Counted from the first letter of the stretch, positions 26,231 to 36,023 are shown. The stretch is DNA of 64,000 nt from JASLMY01 sp965226475 (GCA_965226475.1 CBDDDJ010000004.1:248001-312000), one strand, 5' to 3'. Translations and numbers: made by a program. The notes: a model not told the origin generated them from the sequence alone.

Positions 26231-26499
26231 CCGACCCGATCGAGTCCCCAAGTTTGGCTCGTGTTGATCCGAGCCCCTACTTAGCAGCTGCGGATCGATC
26301 TATCACCCGGTTGGGGTTGACGCCTACGCTCCGTGCCATCCTCGACGCGTGGTCACGCGACCCGGTACTATCGCGTCGGTTATGTTCGAATAATGGTATG
26401 TCCGGTGTCTTATAATGGCTGAGGCTGTTGAAAAAGTCGGTTGAGCCGTCGGGCTGGCTGTGATTCCATTGTTTTTGTGAATCGCGGGAGGGCAGATCG

Positions 26500-27861
26500 A
26501 TGATGGGACCGGCGCAAGACCAGCAAGACCGCCTTTTCTATGAGTTCTGCCTGGACGATATGGTTCCCGCCAATCACCTGCTGCGCAAGATCGACGCGGT
26601 TCTCGATCTGAGCTGGCTCCGGGCGGAGATGAAGCCGCACTACAGCATGATCGGGCGGCCGTCGGTTTGCCCGGAGTTGATGATCCGGATGCTTCTGGTC
26701 GGCTACTGCTTCTCCATCCGCTCGGAACGTCGGCTCTGCCAAGAAGTCGAACTGAACCTGGCCTATCGGTGGTTCTGCCGGCTCGGGTTGGAAGACCGGG
26801 TTCCCGATCACTCGACGTTCTCCGTCAATCGCCATGGCCGCTTCCGGGAGAGCGATATCCTGCGCACGGTGTTCGAAGAGGTCGTCTGTGGCTGCATGAA
26901 GGCAGGGCTGGTCGGCGGCGAAGGCTTTGCCGTGGATGCCAGTGTGATTGAAGCCGATGCGAGCCGCTTTCAGCGGGTCGAGGGCGCCTCCGTCGACTGG
27001 AGCGATGAAGAGCTGGCGCGCCGCCCGGTTGCCGAGTACGTGGCGGCGTTAGAGAGCGAGAACCCGACGACCAACCCCGAGCGCCCGCCCAAGGCGATGT
27101 CGCCGGTTGATCCCTCGGCCGCCTGGACCACACGCGGTCGCCACAAGGTGATGTTCGGCTACAGCCTCAACTATCTGATCGATCTGGAGGAGGCGGTGAT
27201 CGTCGATGTCGAGGCGACGCCGACACGGATCTCCAAGGAAGTCGATGCCACGGAGACCATGATCGAGCGCACCGAAGAGCGCTTCGCCCTGAAGCCGGAC
27301 CGCGTTGGCGGCGATGTCGCCTACGGCACCGCCGAGACGTTGAAGTGGTTGATCGAACGCGGGATCGAACCGCACATTCCGGTCTGGGAGAGACCGCGTG
27401 CCCGTGAGGACACCTTCTCCCGCGAAGACTTCAGCCATGACGAGGCGCGCGACGTTTATGTCTGCCCCCAAGGTCATGTGCTGAAGACCAACGGTCGCGT
27501 CCATGACGGCACGAGGCTCCACTACCGGGCAAGCACACTCGATTGTCGCGATTGCCCCTTGAAGCCCCGATGTTGTCCAAGGGCGCCGCAACGCCGGCTC
27601 ACCAGGGACATCAATGAAGCCGCGCGCGACTACACCCGCGCGCTGATGGGGAGCGAGGCCTATGCGATCTCCAGCGCCGAGCGCAAGAAGATCGAGAGCC
27701 TCTTCGGTGAGGTGAAGCACATCCTCGGCCTCGACAGGCTCCGATTACGCGGACTCACCGGGGCGAGAGACGAGTTCCTCCTCGCCGCCACCGTGCAAAA
27801 CCTGAAACGGCTGATCCGTCGAGTCACCGTTCCGCCGCCGACGCGCCCAGCGGCCGCCTGA
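26500..27861 (+). CDS. IS1182-family transposase
   Basis: 453 residues: N-terminal FYEFCLDDMVPANHLLRKID, RPSVCPELMIRMLLVGYCF, SERRLCQEVELNLAYRWFC, the DDE residues around FAVDASVIEADASR and GGDVAYGTAETLKW, a Cys-rich C-terminal segment (CRDCPLKPRCCPRAP), and the KIESLFGEVKHILGLDRLR signature. The start follows GGGAGGGC. It is the probable source of transposase for the 157-bp MITE 1.9 kb upstream. Confidence 0.95.
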   Translation: MMGPAQDQQDRLFYEFCLDDMVPANHLLRKIDAVLDLSWLRAEMKPHYSMIGRPSVCPELMIRMLLVGYCFSIRSERRLCQEVELNLAYRWFCRLGLEDRVPDHSTFSVNRHGRFRESDILRTVFEEVVCGCMKAGLVGGEGFAVDASVIEADASRFQRVEGASVDWSDEELARRPVAEYVAALESENPTTNPERPPKAMSPVDPSAAWTTRGRHKVMFGYSLNYLIDLEEAVIVDVEATPTRISKEVDATETMIERTEERFALKPDRVGGDVAYGTAETLKWLIERGIEPHIPVWERPRAREDTFSREDFSHDEARDVYVCPQGHVLKTNGRVHDGTRLHYRASTLDCRDCPLKPRCCPRAPQRRLTRDINEAARDYTRALMGSEAYAISSAERKKIESLFGEVKHILGLDRLRLRGLTGARDEFLLAATVQNLKRLIRRVTVPPPTRPAAA

Positions 27862-27911
27862 GCCGACACGAGATCGCGGATCAAGGAGAAGACTCAGGGA
27901 AAGTGGCCTCA

Positions 27912-28880
27912 GAGTCCGTCCGGAGACTTTATGTAGGATTACAGAGTTTTCGGAGCATGAGTCGAATGGACGCGAGCTTGATGAAGGCGAGCGCGTTGCG
28001 GTTGAGGTTCTCCCAGTCCTTGGCCAGTCGGCGGCAGCGGTTGAGCCAGGCGATGGTGCGTTCGACCACCCAACGCCTGGGCTGGACGACGAAGCCCTTC
28101 ACCCGATCGGATCGCTTGACGATCTCGGTCTCGAGATCGGGCAGGATGCCGGCCAGGGCGCGGTGAAAGACCGGCCCCTGATAGGCGCTGTCGGCGAACA
28201 ATTTCCCGAGAAAGGGAAACAGACCGAACAAGGTCGCCAGCAGCGCGAGACCGCCGTCGCGATCCTGAACGTTGGCGGCGGTGACGATGCCGTGCAGCAG
28301 CAAGCCTTGCGTATCGACCAGAACATGCCGCTTCTTGCCCTTGATCAGCTTGCCGGCATCGAAGCCGTGGCTGTCGATGCGAGCCCCCCTTTTTCAGCGC
28401 TTTTCACACTCTGAGTGTCGATGATGCAGGCCGTGGGGCTGGCTTCGCGCGCGGCTTTCTCGCGGCACTTGAGGTAGAGCGCATGATGGATGCGATCCAG
28501 CGTGCCGTCCCAGTTCCACAGGCCGAGGTAATCATGCACGGTGCTTCTGGGCGGCAAATCCTTGGGCAGCGCGCGCCACTGGCAGCCGGTGCTCAGAATG
28601 TACATCACGCCGTTGATCACCTCGCGGATAGCGACGCGCCGTTTGCCGCCGCCGGGCTTGCCCGGCGGGATCAGCGGCTCGATATGCGCCCATTCCGCAT
28701 CGGTCAGGTCGCTCGGATAACGCAGTTTGTCGCGGTTGTAGCGCGGGCGGTTGTCGGCAGTCCACATGGGGCACCTCAAGAGTAAATTCACCACCCCAGA
28801 GAATCACAGTTGATTCAGCTCTTCAAGAGGGGGCGCCGGATAACCGATTCATCCGACTCATAAAGTCCCCGGACGGACAC
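27912..28880 (-). mobile_element. IS5-family insertion sequence, copy 2 (nested in IS1182)
   Basis: About 969 bp with near-perfect ends: GAGTCCGTCCGGAGACTTTATG on the left and, inward from the right, GTGTCCGTCCGGGGACTTTATG. The flanking triplets are TCA and TAA, compatible with the TNA target of the IS427 subgroup but not identical. It lies downstream of the IS1182 transposase and inside the IS1182 right end, so it arrived later. Confidence 0.88.
27929..28767 (-). CDS. IS5-family (IS427-like) transposase in two frames, probable -1 programmed frameshift
   Basis: Frame one starts at 28767 (MWTADNRPRYNRDKLRYPSD) and reaches IIDTQSVKSAEKGG. The protein continues in the -1 frame with ARIDSHGFDAGKLIKGKKRH, LADSAYQG-type and RRWVVERTIAWLNRCRRLAK segments to 27929. 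At the switch the coding strand reads AAAAAGGGGGG (near 28384-28394), where a -1 slip on the G-run restores the protein exactly. Paired overlapping frames with such slippery runs are known in IS427-type elements, so this is probably functional rather than a lesion. Confidence 0.85.
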
Positions 28881-28975
28881 TAAGAACCGGCGAAGGCCCG
28901 ATCGGAAATGTCCGACCTGAATATCAGCGGACACCCGAGAAGCCACAAACACCGACTTTTTCAACAGCCTCGGCT

Positions 28976-29206
28976 AGCAATGACCAAATCGGCCACCCCG
29001 GCCCGACGGAGGCTATACCCCTGATAGAAGGCCGTCCTCGGCGGCGCCGTCTGACCTGACATGGGTGGCCCTCGCCGCCGCGTATGCTCACCCCAACGCC
29101 CTCGCCCGTCCTGAAGGTGCCTGTAGAGCGTCGAAGGCGACACCTTCAGTCGCGCCGCCACCTCCGCCACGGTGATATGTGACGGCGCCGTGTGAGTGGC
29201 GGCCAC
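28976..29206 (-). pseudogene. Small helix-turn-helix protein coupled to recD2, C-terminus cut by IS1182
   Basis: A GTG start lies one base after the recD2 stop. VAATHTAPSHITVAEVAARL and KVSPSTLYRHLQDGRGRW form a resolvase- or excisionase-type helix-turn-helix. The following residues (EHTRRRGPPMSGQTAPPR) are unrecognised, and the frame runs into the IS1182 end, so the true C-terminus is lost. It may be the detached DNA-binding end of a serine recombinase or a small regulator translated with recD2. Confidence 0.55.
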
Positions 29207-29207
29207 C

Positions 29208-31384
29208 TCAAGCCATCCACTCCTCCAGCTTCGACCAACGCCGACTTTCGACCTTGCCCCTCACCGCCATCCCAATGGCCTGTCGCTGGCCGGCCAGCAC
29301 CACCATCCTCTTGCCCCTGGTGATCCCGGTGTAGAGCAGGTTTCGTCGCAGCATCATGTAGTGCTGCTTCATTATGGGGATGACGACTGCCGGATATTCG
29401 GACCCCTGGGATTTATGGATGCTGACGGCGTATGCCAGAGCCACCTCGTCGAGTTCGCCGAACTGGTAGAGGACCGTCCGTCCGTCGAATTCGATAGCGA
29501 GTTCCTGGGCGTCAACATCGATCCGACAGATGTACCCGACGTCGCCGTTGAAGACATCCTTGTCATAATCGTTGTCGGTCTGCATGACCTTGTCACCGAC
29601 TCGGTAGGTGAAGCCGAAGCGCTCCACCTGGAGGTCGTCGGTCGGTGGATTCAGCGCCGCCTGAAGATCGACGTTTAGTGCCCGGGCTCCAATGCCACCA
29701 CGGTTCATCGGGCACAGCACCTGGACGTCTCTGATCGGGTCGAACCCGAACCGCCTCGGTAGGCGGTTCTTCACGATCTCGACGATCTTGGATACGGCGT
29801 CTTCGGGCTCGCGCGCCTCGACGAAGTAGAAATCGGATTGATCAGACTTCGGGGCCTCCAGGGCGGGCATATAACCGGCGTTCACCTTGTGAGCGTTGGT
29901 GACGATCTGGCTCTCAGCCGCCTGCCGGAAAACCTCCGTCAGCCGAGCCACCGGTACGGCGGCGGACTGGATAATATCGGCCAGAACCTGCCCAGGCCCG
30001 ACCGAAGGTAGCTGATCGACATCACCGACCAGCATGAGCGCCGCCCTGTTGGGCAACGCTCCACCACCGAGGCCATGAGAGGGACGTCCACCATCGAGGT
30101 CTCGTCAACCACCAGCAGATCGCATTCGAGCGGGTCGTCGGCGGTTCGCTTGAAGCCACCTCGTCTCGGGTCGGCCTCCAACAGACGGTGGATGGTCTTG
30201 GCTTCCAGGCCAGTGCTTTCCGAAAGACGCTTCGCCGCACGACCGGTTGGCGCCGCCAGCGCGACCCGCGCGTCTTTGACCACCAGAATGCGGAGGATGG
30301 CGTTCACCAGTGTCGTCTTGCCGACGCCCGGCCCACCGGTGATCACCATGACCTTCGATGACACCGCCTTTTTGATCGCCTCCCGTTGGCGCCGGGCCAG
30401 AGTGACGCCGAGTTTTCGCTCCACCCAGGGGATTGCCTTGTCGGCGTCGATACGGGGCCAGCTCGGCTTGCCCGACGCCAGCGCCCGGAGCCGTTCGGCG
30501 ATCGACTTCTCGGCGTTCCACAGGTGGCCAAGGAAAACGCAGCCTCGATCGCCAATGGCGTCGGCGACGACTGTGCCCTCCCGAAGCTCTTGTTGGAGAG
30601 CGTCACCGAGGATGTAGGAGGGAATCTCCAGCAGCTTGGCCGCCATGGCCAGGAGATCGTCCTCGGGTAGCCCGCAGTGTCCGTCCGAGACGGCTTCGGT
30701 CAGCGTATAGGAGATGCCGGCTCGGGCTCGGATCATGGCGGTCTTCTCGATACCGAGCTTGGCGGCGATCTGGTCGGCGCTCTTGAAACCGATGCCCCTG
30801 ATGTCACGGGCCAGTCGGTAGGGGTTCTCGCTGATCAGGGGGATGGCATCCGCGCCATAGGTTTTGTAAATGCGAACGGCTCTCATGGTGCCGACGCCGT
30901 GCGACTGGAGGAACACCATGATCTCTCGAATGGCCTTCTGATCGGACCAGCCCGAGGTGATGCGCGCGACGCGCTTCGGGCCGATACCCCTCAGTTCCTT
31001 CAGTCGGTCGGGTTCGTTCTCGATGACGTCGAAGACGTCCTCGCCGAATTTCCTCACCAGCTTCCGGGCGAAATGCGGCCCGATGCCCTTGATCATGCCG
31101 CTGCCCAGGTATTTCTCGATACCGTCGATCGAACTGGGTGGCATCACCTTCAAAAAGCTCGTCTTGAACTGGACGCCGTGATCACGATGGTTGTCCCAGC
31201 GGCCGCTGGCTTGGATGAACTCACCCGGTTGGATGGAAGCCGCCGTGCCCAGGACGGTGACGAGGTCACGGTGACCACGCACCTTCACCCTGAGGACGCA
31301 GAATCCAGACTCCTGGCTGTGGCAGGTCACGCGTTCGACCAGCCCGGAGAGCGGCTCACGGTCGTGGGATGGGCCCGTGGTCAT
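29208..31384 (-). pseudogene. recD2: RecD2-type ATP-dependent DNA helicase with one frameshift
   Basis: About 725 codons. Frame one (31384 to about 30060) has the OB-like N-terminus (SGLVERVTCHSQESGFCVLR), helix-hairpin-helix repeats (IKGIGPHFARKLVRKFG, LRGIGPKRVARI) and Walker A VITGGPGVGKTTLVNAIL, then CDLLVVDETSMVDVPLMASV. It breaks at about 30056-30065; the next frame continues LPNRAALMLVGDVDQLPSVG, the RNRLPRRFGFD region and the terminal KSQGSEYPAVVIPI and NLLYTGITRGKRMVV motifs. The family is a 5'-3' SF1 helicase outside RecBCD. One missing or extra base at CGTTGCCCAACAG explains the break. Confidence 0.85.
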
Positions 31385-31618
31385 GCGATGTGAGATGCCC
31401 CATTGCGGTCTGCCATTTTAGGCGAAACTGAAGGCATGAAGGTTTCTTGCGCGGGAAACGGGGATTCATGGTGCACACCGTCGCCGGCCTCATCGCTCGC
31501 CTTCGTGCAGTTCCCGGACTTGCACCTCCGGCTCCTCCTCGACCATCTCGTTCGGCACGAAGGCGATGCGCATGCCCCATCCGGCATGGGTCACGAGAAG
31601 CCGTCCGAACTCCTGAAG

Positions 31619-33082
31619 GGGGATGTCCCGAGTCATGTTGAAAAGTTGGGGTAGGCGTCGTTCGCCTGGAGCCGTTAGGCTCTGGGTGCTTAATCCGATT
31701 AGGAGAACGACGCCATGAGCAAGACTACACGGAACGCGCCTTCCTCCAAAGCCCTGGAACATCCATTGCCGATGCCGGTGCCGCCGCTATCGGATGCCTA
31801 CAAGGATCTTCGCGTGAGCGTCGATCGCTTCTGCCTTCTGGCCGGCATCGAGGCGCTGGCCGAGATGCTGGCGGCGGACGCGGAGGCCGTGTGCGGCCCG
31901 CGTCATGCCCGCACGGCCGAGCGCCGGGGCCATCGCTGGGGCACGACCACGAGCGAGCTGGCCTTCCAGGGGGCGAGGGTGAAGCTCGAGCGCCCCCGGG
32001 TGCGCGAGCCGGGCGGCGGGGAGCTGAGTTTGCCGAGCTTCGAGCTGATGTCGGATCCCGAGCTGCTGCACGCCTGGGCGATGAACCTGATGGTGATGAA
32101 CGTCTCGACCCGCAAGTATGGCCGCGCGGTGCGTCTGCCGGCGGACGCGGGCGGCGATCTGCCGTCGGCGGCGGGGGACGGGAGTTCGAAGTCGGCGGTC
32201 TCGCGCCGCTTCGTGGCCCTGACGCGCTCGAAGCTGAAGGCTTGGCTGGCGAGCCGGCTGGAGGAACTGGATCTTCTGGTCGTCCAGATCGACGGGCTTC
32301 ATGTCGGCGATCACGTGATGGTGGCGGCGATCGGTATCGACGCGGGCGGCGAGAAGCACGTGCTGGGCCTGGCCGAGGGCGCGACGGAGAACACGGCCAC
32401 GGTGCAAGCCCTGCTCGACAACCTGATCGATCGCGGCCTCGATCCCGAGCGCCCCCGGCTCTACATCGTCGACGGCGCCAAGGCGCTCTCCAAGGCGATC
32501 CGGCGGAGCTTCGGGCATGCGGCGCTGATCCAGCGTTGCCAGGTGCACAAGGGGCGCAACATCACAGACCGGCTGGACGAGAGCCTGCACGCGGGCGTCC
32601 GCAAGGCCTTGCGCCAGGCCTGGGACCAGGGCGACGCGGACAAGGCCGAGCGGCTCTTGCGCAATCTCGCCCGCCGCCTGGAACACGATGCGCCCGGCGT
32701 CTCCGCCACCATCCTGGAGGGCCTCGACGAGATCCTCACCGTCATCCGCCTCGGCCTGCCCCCGGAACTCCGCCGCGCGCTGGCCTGCACCAACGCGATC
32801 GAGAACGCGCTGGGCACGGTCAGGACCGTGCAACGCAACGTCAAGCGCTGGCGCAACGCCGAGATGGCGCTGCGCTGGACCGCCGCCGGCCTTCTGGAGG
32901 CCAAGAAAACCTTCCGCCGCCTCAAGGCCTACAGGCAACTCCCCGTCCTCGACGCCGCCTTGCGTGACGCCGTCGAGAAGGCAAAACGAAAGGCCGCCAT
33001 TGAAGACATCGACGAGGCTGCGTAGCCTCTCGATCAGACGATGCCTACCTCGCCCTTTTCAACATCGGGCGGGACATCGCCC
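31619..33082 (+). mobile_element. IS256-family insertion sequence
   Basis: 1464 bp with long imperfect inverted ends: left GGGGATGTCCCGAGTCATG and right (inward) GGGCGATGTCCCGCCCGATG, both continuing TTGAAAAG. It is flanked by a perfect 8-bp duplication TCCTGAAG (31611-31618 and 33083-33090), as expected for IS256. It splits the conserved hypothetical gene on the opposite strand. Confidence 0.93.
31715..33025 (+). CDS. IS256-family (mutator-type) transposase
   Basis: 436 residues. The DDE core shows VVQIDGLHVGDHVMVAAIGI (first Asp), the IVDGAKALSKAI Asp and the RCQVHKGRNITDRL signature typical of mutator transposases. NAIENALGTVRTVQRNVKRW contains the last acidic residue. The ATG follows AGGAGAACGACGCC. 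Intact, so probably active. Confidence 0.95.
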   Translation: MSKTTRNAPSSKALEHPLPMPVPPLSDAYKDLRVSVDRFCLLAGIEALAEMLAADAEAVCGPRHARTAERRGHRWGTTTSELAFQGARVKLERPRVREPGGGELSLPSFELMSDPELLHAWAMNLMVMNVSTRKYGRAVRLPADAGGDLPSAAGDGSSKSAVSRRFVALTRSKLKAWLASRLEELDLLVVQIDGLHVGDHVMVAAIGIDAGGEKHVLGLAEGATENTATVQALLDNLIDRGLDPERPRLYIVDGAKALSKAIRRSFGHAALIQRCQVHKGRNITDRLDESLHAGVRKALRQAWDQGDADKAERLLRNLARRLEHDAPGVSATILEGLDEILTVIRLGLPPELRRALACTNAIENALGTVRTVQRNVKRWRNAEMALRWTAAGLLEAKKTFRRLKAYRQLPVLDAALRDAVEKAKRKAAIEDIDEAA

Positions 33083-33474
33083 TCCTGAAGCGACAATTCC
33101 CGATCATCGATTTGAACGGTGACCTCCCCGTCTGGGCCGCCGTCGTCGATATGGCAGCGAAGCAGGTCGCCGCGCGGCACCCACTGGCCGCTGAAATCTG
33201 AATATTTGATCTGCGGCCGGCCAGGCGGAAGCTCGATCACGATGTTCTCCGACTCCGCCACGAGCTGGTCCTGTGCGGCCATCACGTCATTGAAAATGTC
33301 GAGGATCGCCTGGTCGGACATCTCGTGGACGTGCGGACCGATGCGGAGGTGCGACGTCGAGATCGTCGCGTCCGCGAACGAGATGATCGTCTCCTCTCCG
33401 CTGCGGGAGATCTTGACTTCGTCCGGCGATGCCCGTCGGGGCTTCTTTTTGCGCATGAGCCCGCTTCCTAGTTG

Positions 33475-34239
33475 CTATGGATAGACGCTCCACGTCTCCA
33501 CCAACACCCATTCCCCGCCGATTCGCCGGATCGCTCCCGAGATCGTCCAGCCGGCCCGGCATAATTCCGTCGCCTTCTCGGGCAAGCTGATCGGAACCAG
33601 CTGGTGGCCGCCTTCAAGAACTTCGAGCCATATCCTGCCCGGCTCCACGCGCTCGATCTCGAATTGATCCTCGATGTCGTCATCTTCGGGGGAATACCTG
33701 CTGGACGTGAGCTGGTAGAGCAGGGCAGACAACTTCTCGGCCTTGGGCAAATCTCGCGTCGCGACGGCGCCACGCTCGATGGCCTCCTCGGCCTCGTCCG
33801 CCCCGGCATAGCCCTTCGTTTCCAGCCACTTCGCCAGCTTCTTGGTGACGGTCCCCGAGGCCCGCAGCAGAGCCTGGCTCGCCATGACCTTCCTGACCAT
33901 GAAGTAGTCCAGGAATTCGCCAACATTCGGCAAAATGTGCTCGGGCCCGAAGAACTCGCAGAACTCGCGATGCCGGTCGTCGTCCGCGTTGAGGCGCTTC
34001 TCCCAGGGCTCACGCTCATCGTCCTCCAGCGAGCCGTAGGCATAGCCGTCCAGGCTGGCCTGGAGCAGCTTGATGACTTGCGCATAAAGGTCGTAGGTGT
34101 CCGGCTTCAGGCGCTCCCTCTCGTCGGCGAGATACGCGGCCAGCACCTCCGAGATCGCCGGGGTAGCGATGCCACTCGAATCGCCGCCGCGTTGATTGTC
34201 GTTGACGTTCTCCGGCACGGCGGTTCCTCCACAGCGCAT
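33475..34239 (-). CDS. Conserved hypothetical protein, partner of the IS256-split gene
   Basis: 254 residues, soluble, acidic. The N-terminal part (ISEVLAAYLADERERLKPDT, YDLYAQVIKLLQASLDGY) resembles the SAM-like core-binding domain of tyrosine recombinases, and the middle contains FLDYFMVRKVMASQALLRAS and GTVTKKLAKWLETKGYA. There is no catalytic Arg/His/Tyr set, so it is not a recombinase. It lies 18 nt from the next gene on the minus strand, suggesting an operon of two unknown proteins beside recD2. A GTG start eight codons in is also possible. Confidence 0.6.
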   Translation of the reverse strand: MRCGGTAVPENVNDNQRGGDSSGIATPAISEVLAAYLADERERLKPDTYDLYAQVIKLLQASLDGYAYGSLEDDEREPWEKRLNADDDRHREFCEFFGPEHILPNVGEFLDYFMVRKVMASQALLRASGTVTKKLAKWLETKGYAGADEAEEAIERGAVATRDLPKAEKLSALLYQLTSSRYSPEDDDIEDQFEIERVEPGRIWLEVLEGGHQLVPISLPEKATELCRAGWTISGAIRRIGGEWVLVETWSVYP

Positions 34240-34638
34240 CCCAAATGGAAGATGTCAGTATCGGTCGCTGGCTCGCGCCGGACAACTGGCGGGGCTGGTC
34301 GGCGGGGCTGGTTGGGCGAAGCATGCCTCGCGGCACCGACAGCCGTCGAGCGCGTCCCGGGTGCCTGACCGGGGACACGCGCGGAATCCGGTTCCGAGCC
34401 CGCCGTTGGGTGGTAGTAGTGCCGCCGCTTCCGCCCGATCGTTCGTTTCGACGAGCCGTCCATAATATCAGCAGGACCTAACAGGCGAGTCCTAATTCTA
34501 AGCTGTCGTTGGAATGGTTTACGGTCTTCGATTATCATAGGCGCGGGTGTAGGCGTGGCCGAGTGGAATGCGGATACGCCCTTGGATGGCCTCTTTGACG
34601 GATTCTTTCACATGACGACCGGTGCTGCAATTCCTATA
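34240..34638. other. Non-coding stretch before IS1595 copy 2
   Basis: About 400 bp between the hypothetical gene start and the IS end; it should hold the promoter of the hypothetical pair. A short frame from GTG at 34555 (VAEWNADTPLDGLFDGFFHM) runs into the IS and could be a truncated gene start, but nothing confirms it. Confidence 0.4.
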
Positions 34639-35602
34639 GGCTCAATTCGTGAATTGTATGCGTCACCTTGTTACGGCGGCGGCGAGGCAGGCTCGGTCAT
34701 TGGCGCCGGGGGCGAGGCCGACGAGGTGGAACCAGCTCAGGTAGTTGTCCAGATAGCGGGTGGCGATGCCGCGGCGGGGACGCAGCAAGTCCTTCAACCG
34801 GCTGTGGCGGCTGTTCACCGTCTGCACATGCAGATCGCCCCGAACCCGTTCCCCCATCGAGCGGTTGAGTGCTTCGTGGCTCACCCCGAGCGCGGCGGCG
34901 CAAGGTGGATAGCTCGCGCCACCGTCGGAGACCAGCAGGGCGTCCTTCGCGACCACCGGGTCGAGAGCAGCCGTGAGCGCCGCCGCGTCGACCCTGGGCA
35001 GCACCGCGCTCACCGTCGTCCCGCTCCGGTCCGCCGCCGTGCCTTGCGTCCCAGCCCGCGCGCGCCCTTCCGGCTCTCCAGGACGTAGGTCTCGTCCGCT
35101 TCCACGATCCCCTTGAGCACCTCCGAATCGCTCCGCGCCGCCGCCAGAAACCGGTGACGCCAGCGGAACGCCGTGCTCACCGCCACGTCGCAGCGCGCCG
35201 CCGAGGCCTTCACCGTCTCCCCCTCCGCCAGCGACGCCCCGAACGACAGCCAGCGTTCCTTGTGGTGCAGGCCCGACAGCGGCGTACCGGTCAGCGCGTT
35301 GAAGGTCCTGCCGCAGCCCTTGCACTGGTAGCGCCGCAGACCCCGCGCCATACCGCGCGAAACCGCCCCTTCGCTCGCGCAGTGCGGACAGCGCCGGGCC
35401 TCGTCCACACCAAGCTCGATCGCGGCCTTCGATGCCTCGCCTTCGCTCCGGCCCGACAGCACCGCGAGCGCCTCGTGCCGCTGCACGCGCGTCAGCCCGC
35501 GCGCCGCCGAAAGCCACACCTGGAAACCCTTGCCGTCCATGACCCAACCTCCTGACGTTCCGGGCATTCTATCACAAATGCATACGTTTCACGAATTGAG
35601 CC
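34639..35602 (-). mobile_element. IS1595-family insertion sequence, copy 2 (internally deleted)
   Basis: 964 bp; the ends match copy 1 (GGCTCAATTCGTGAA) but 61 bp are missing in the middle. The deletion lies between two CGCCGCC repeats (junction near 35031-35038), as expected from slippage. Flanks are TTCCTATA and TTTCTTTT, so no target duplication is visible; an end may have been rearranged after insertion. Confidence 0.9.
34663..35540 (-). pseudogene. IS1595-family transposase, frameshifted by a 61-bp deletion
   Basis: Almost identical to the copy at 9615-10553 from the start (AGGAGG site, MDGKGFQVWLS) through the zinc ribbon and VEADETYV, then loses the GGKAKKRGLSREQVPVLMA stretch with a frame change. 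The remaining C-terminal half continues in another frame to 34663. It cannot make an active enzyme but its ends could be moved by copy 1. Confidence 0.92.
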
Positions 35603-35614
35603 TTTCTTTTCGAG

Positions 35615-35815
35615 ATGAAGGCCAAATTCGAGTGCGCCTCGCACGCGGGACGTTTCTCGATAGGGCCGGGTGACAAGGCACATCCAGTGATCGGCGAGGC
35701 CGGCCTCGATGAGCGAGTCGTCGAGATGGCGTCGGCCCACGGGGTGCGCGGGCATATCGCCAAGCGGGACCCCGCCGATTGGCGGGAGCGGCTCGCCGGG
35801 CCGCGTGGTTTTTAG
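35615..35815 (+). CDS. Possible small protein (66 aa)
   Basis: MKAKFECASHAGRFSIGPGD, then VIGEAGLDERVVEMASAHGV and AKRDPADWRERLAGPRGF. Composition is balanced and codon use looks coding, but no family is recognised and the 5' side lies 12 bp after the IS1595 end, so it may be the rest of a broken gene. No clear ribosome site. Confidence 0.4.
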   Translation: MKAKFECASHAGRFSIGPGDKAHPVIGEAGLDERVVEMASAHGVRGHIAKRDPADWRERLAGPRGF

Positions 35816-35852
35816 TAGCATCCCGCCACACTGGTCGTGGGAGGTCGGAATA

Positions 35853-36023
35853 TTGTTTTCGCAAGCGCTGGCGTTCAACGGTACGCCCGGCACCGGTAGC
35901 TCGGGTGGAGCCATCGCGCTGTCGATCATCTTGGTGGTCGCCATCACGTTGCTACTTGTCTACGTGGCCCAGAAGAAGTGGCGCAGGCACAGACTATCGA
36001 GGCGCGATGCCGGCGGTGAATAG
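35853..36023 (+). CDS. Small single-pass membrane protein (56 aa)
   Basis: Read from a TTG preceded by GGGAGGTCGGAATA. After a short polar lead (FSQALAFNGTPGTGSSGG) there is one hydrophobic helix (AIALSIILVVAITLLLVYVA) and a strongly basic tail (KKWRRHRLSRRDAGGE), so the C-terminus should be cytoplasmic. It precedes the cupredoxin-like gene on the same strand and may be an accessory peptide of that locus. No family recognised. Confidence 0.5.
   Translation: MFSQALAFNGTPGTGSSGGAIALSIILVVAITLLLVYVAQKKWRRHRLSRRDAGGE

Larger units (their letters stand above)
26421..28971 (+). mobile_element. IS1182-family insertion sequence (with nested IS5)
   Basis: The ends GAGGCTGTTGAAAAAGTCGG (26421) and CCGACTTTTTCAACAGCCTC (to 28971) are perfect inverted repeats, flanked by GGCT at 26417-26420 and 28972-28975. 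The transposase gene is intact. The distance between it and the right end is swollen by a 969-bp IS5 element; without it the IS would be about 1.58 kb. Confidence 0.93.
31490..33456 (-). pseudogene. Conserved hypothetical protein gene split by IS256
   Basis: The N-terminal part (33456-33083) encodes MRKKKPRRASPDEVKISRSG, ILDIFNDVMAAQDQLVAESE, IVIELPPGRPQIKYSDFSGQ, WVPRGDLLRCHIDDGGPDGE and IDDRELSLQE. The C-terminal part (31610-31490) encodes EFGRLLVTHAGWGMRIAFVP and ends VQVRELHEGER. Removing the IS and one 8-bp duplication joins them in frame as RELSLQEFGRLLV, a 164-residue soluble protein. I recognise it as the type of conserved hypothetical seen in many Proteobacteria, but with no known function. 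It is followed in the same direction, upstream, by another hypothetical gene (33475-34239) 18 nt away. Confidence 0.75.

Noticed and set aside
33475..34239. Tyrosine recombinase
   Set aside because: Only the N-terminal fold looks like a core-binding domain; the Arg-His-Arg-Tyr catalytic set is absent.
34550..34600. tRNA-like word GTGGCCGAGTGG
   Set aside because: It resembles a tRNA-Ser/Leu D-arm, but no anticodon stem, T-arm or acceptor pairing follows.
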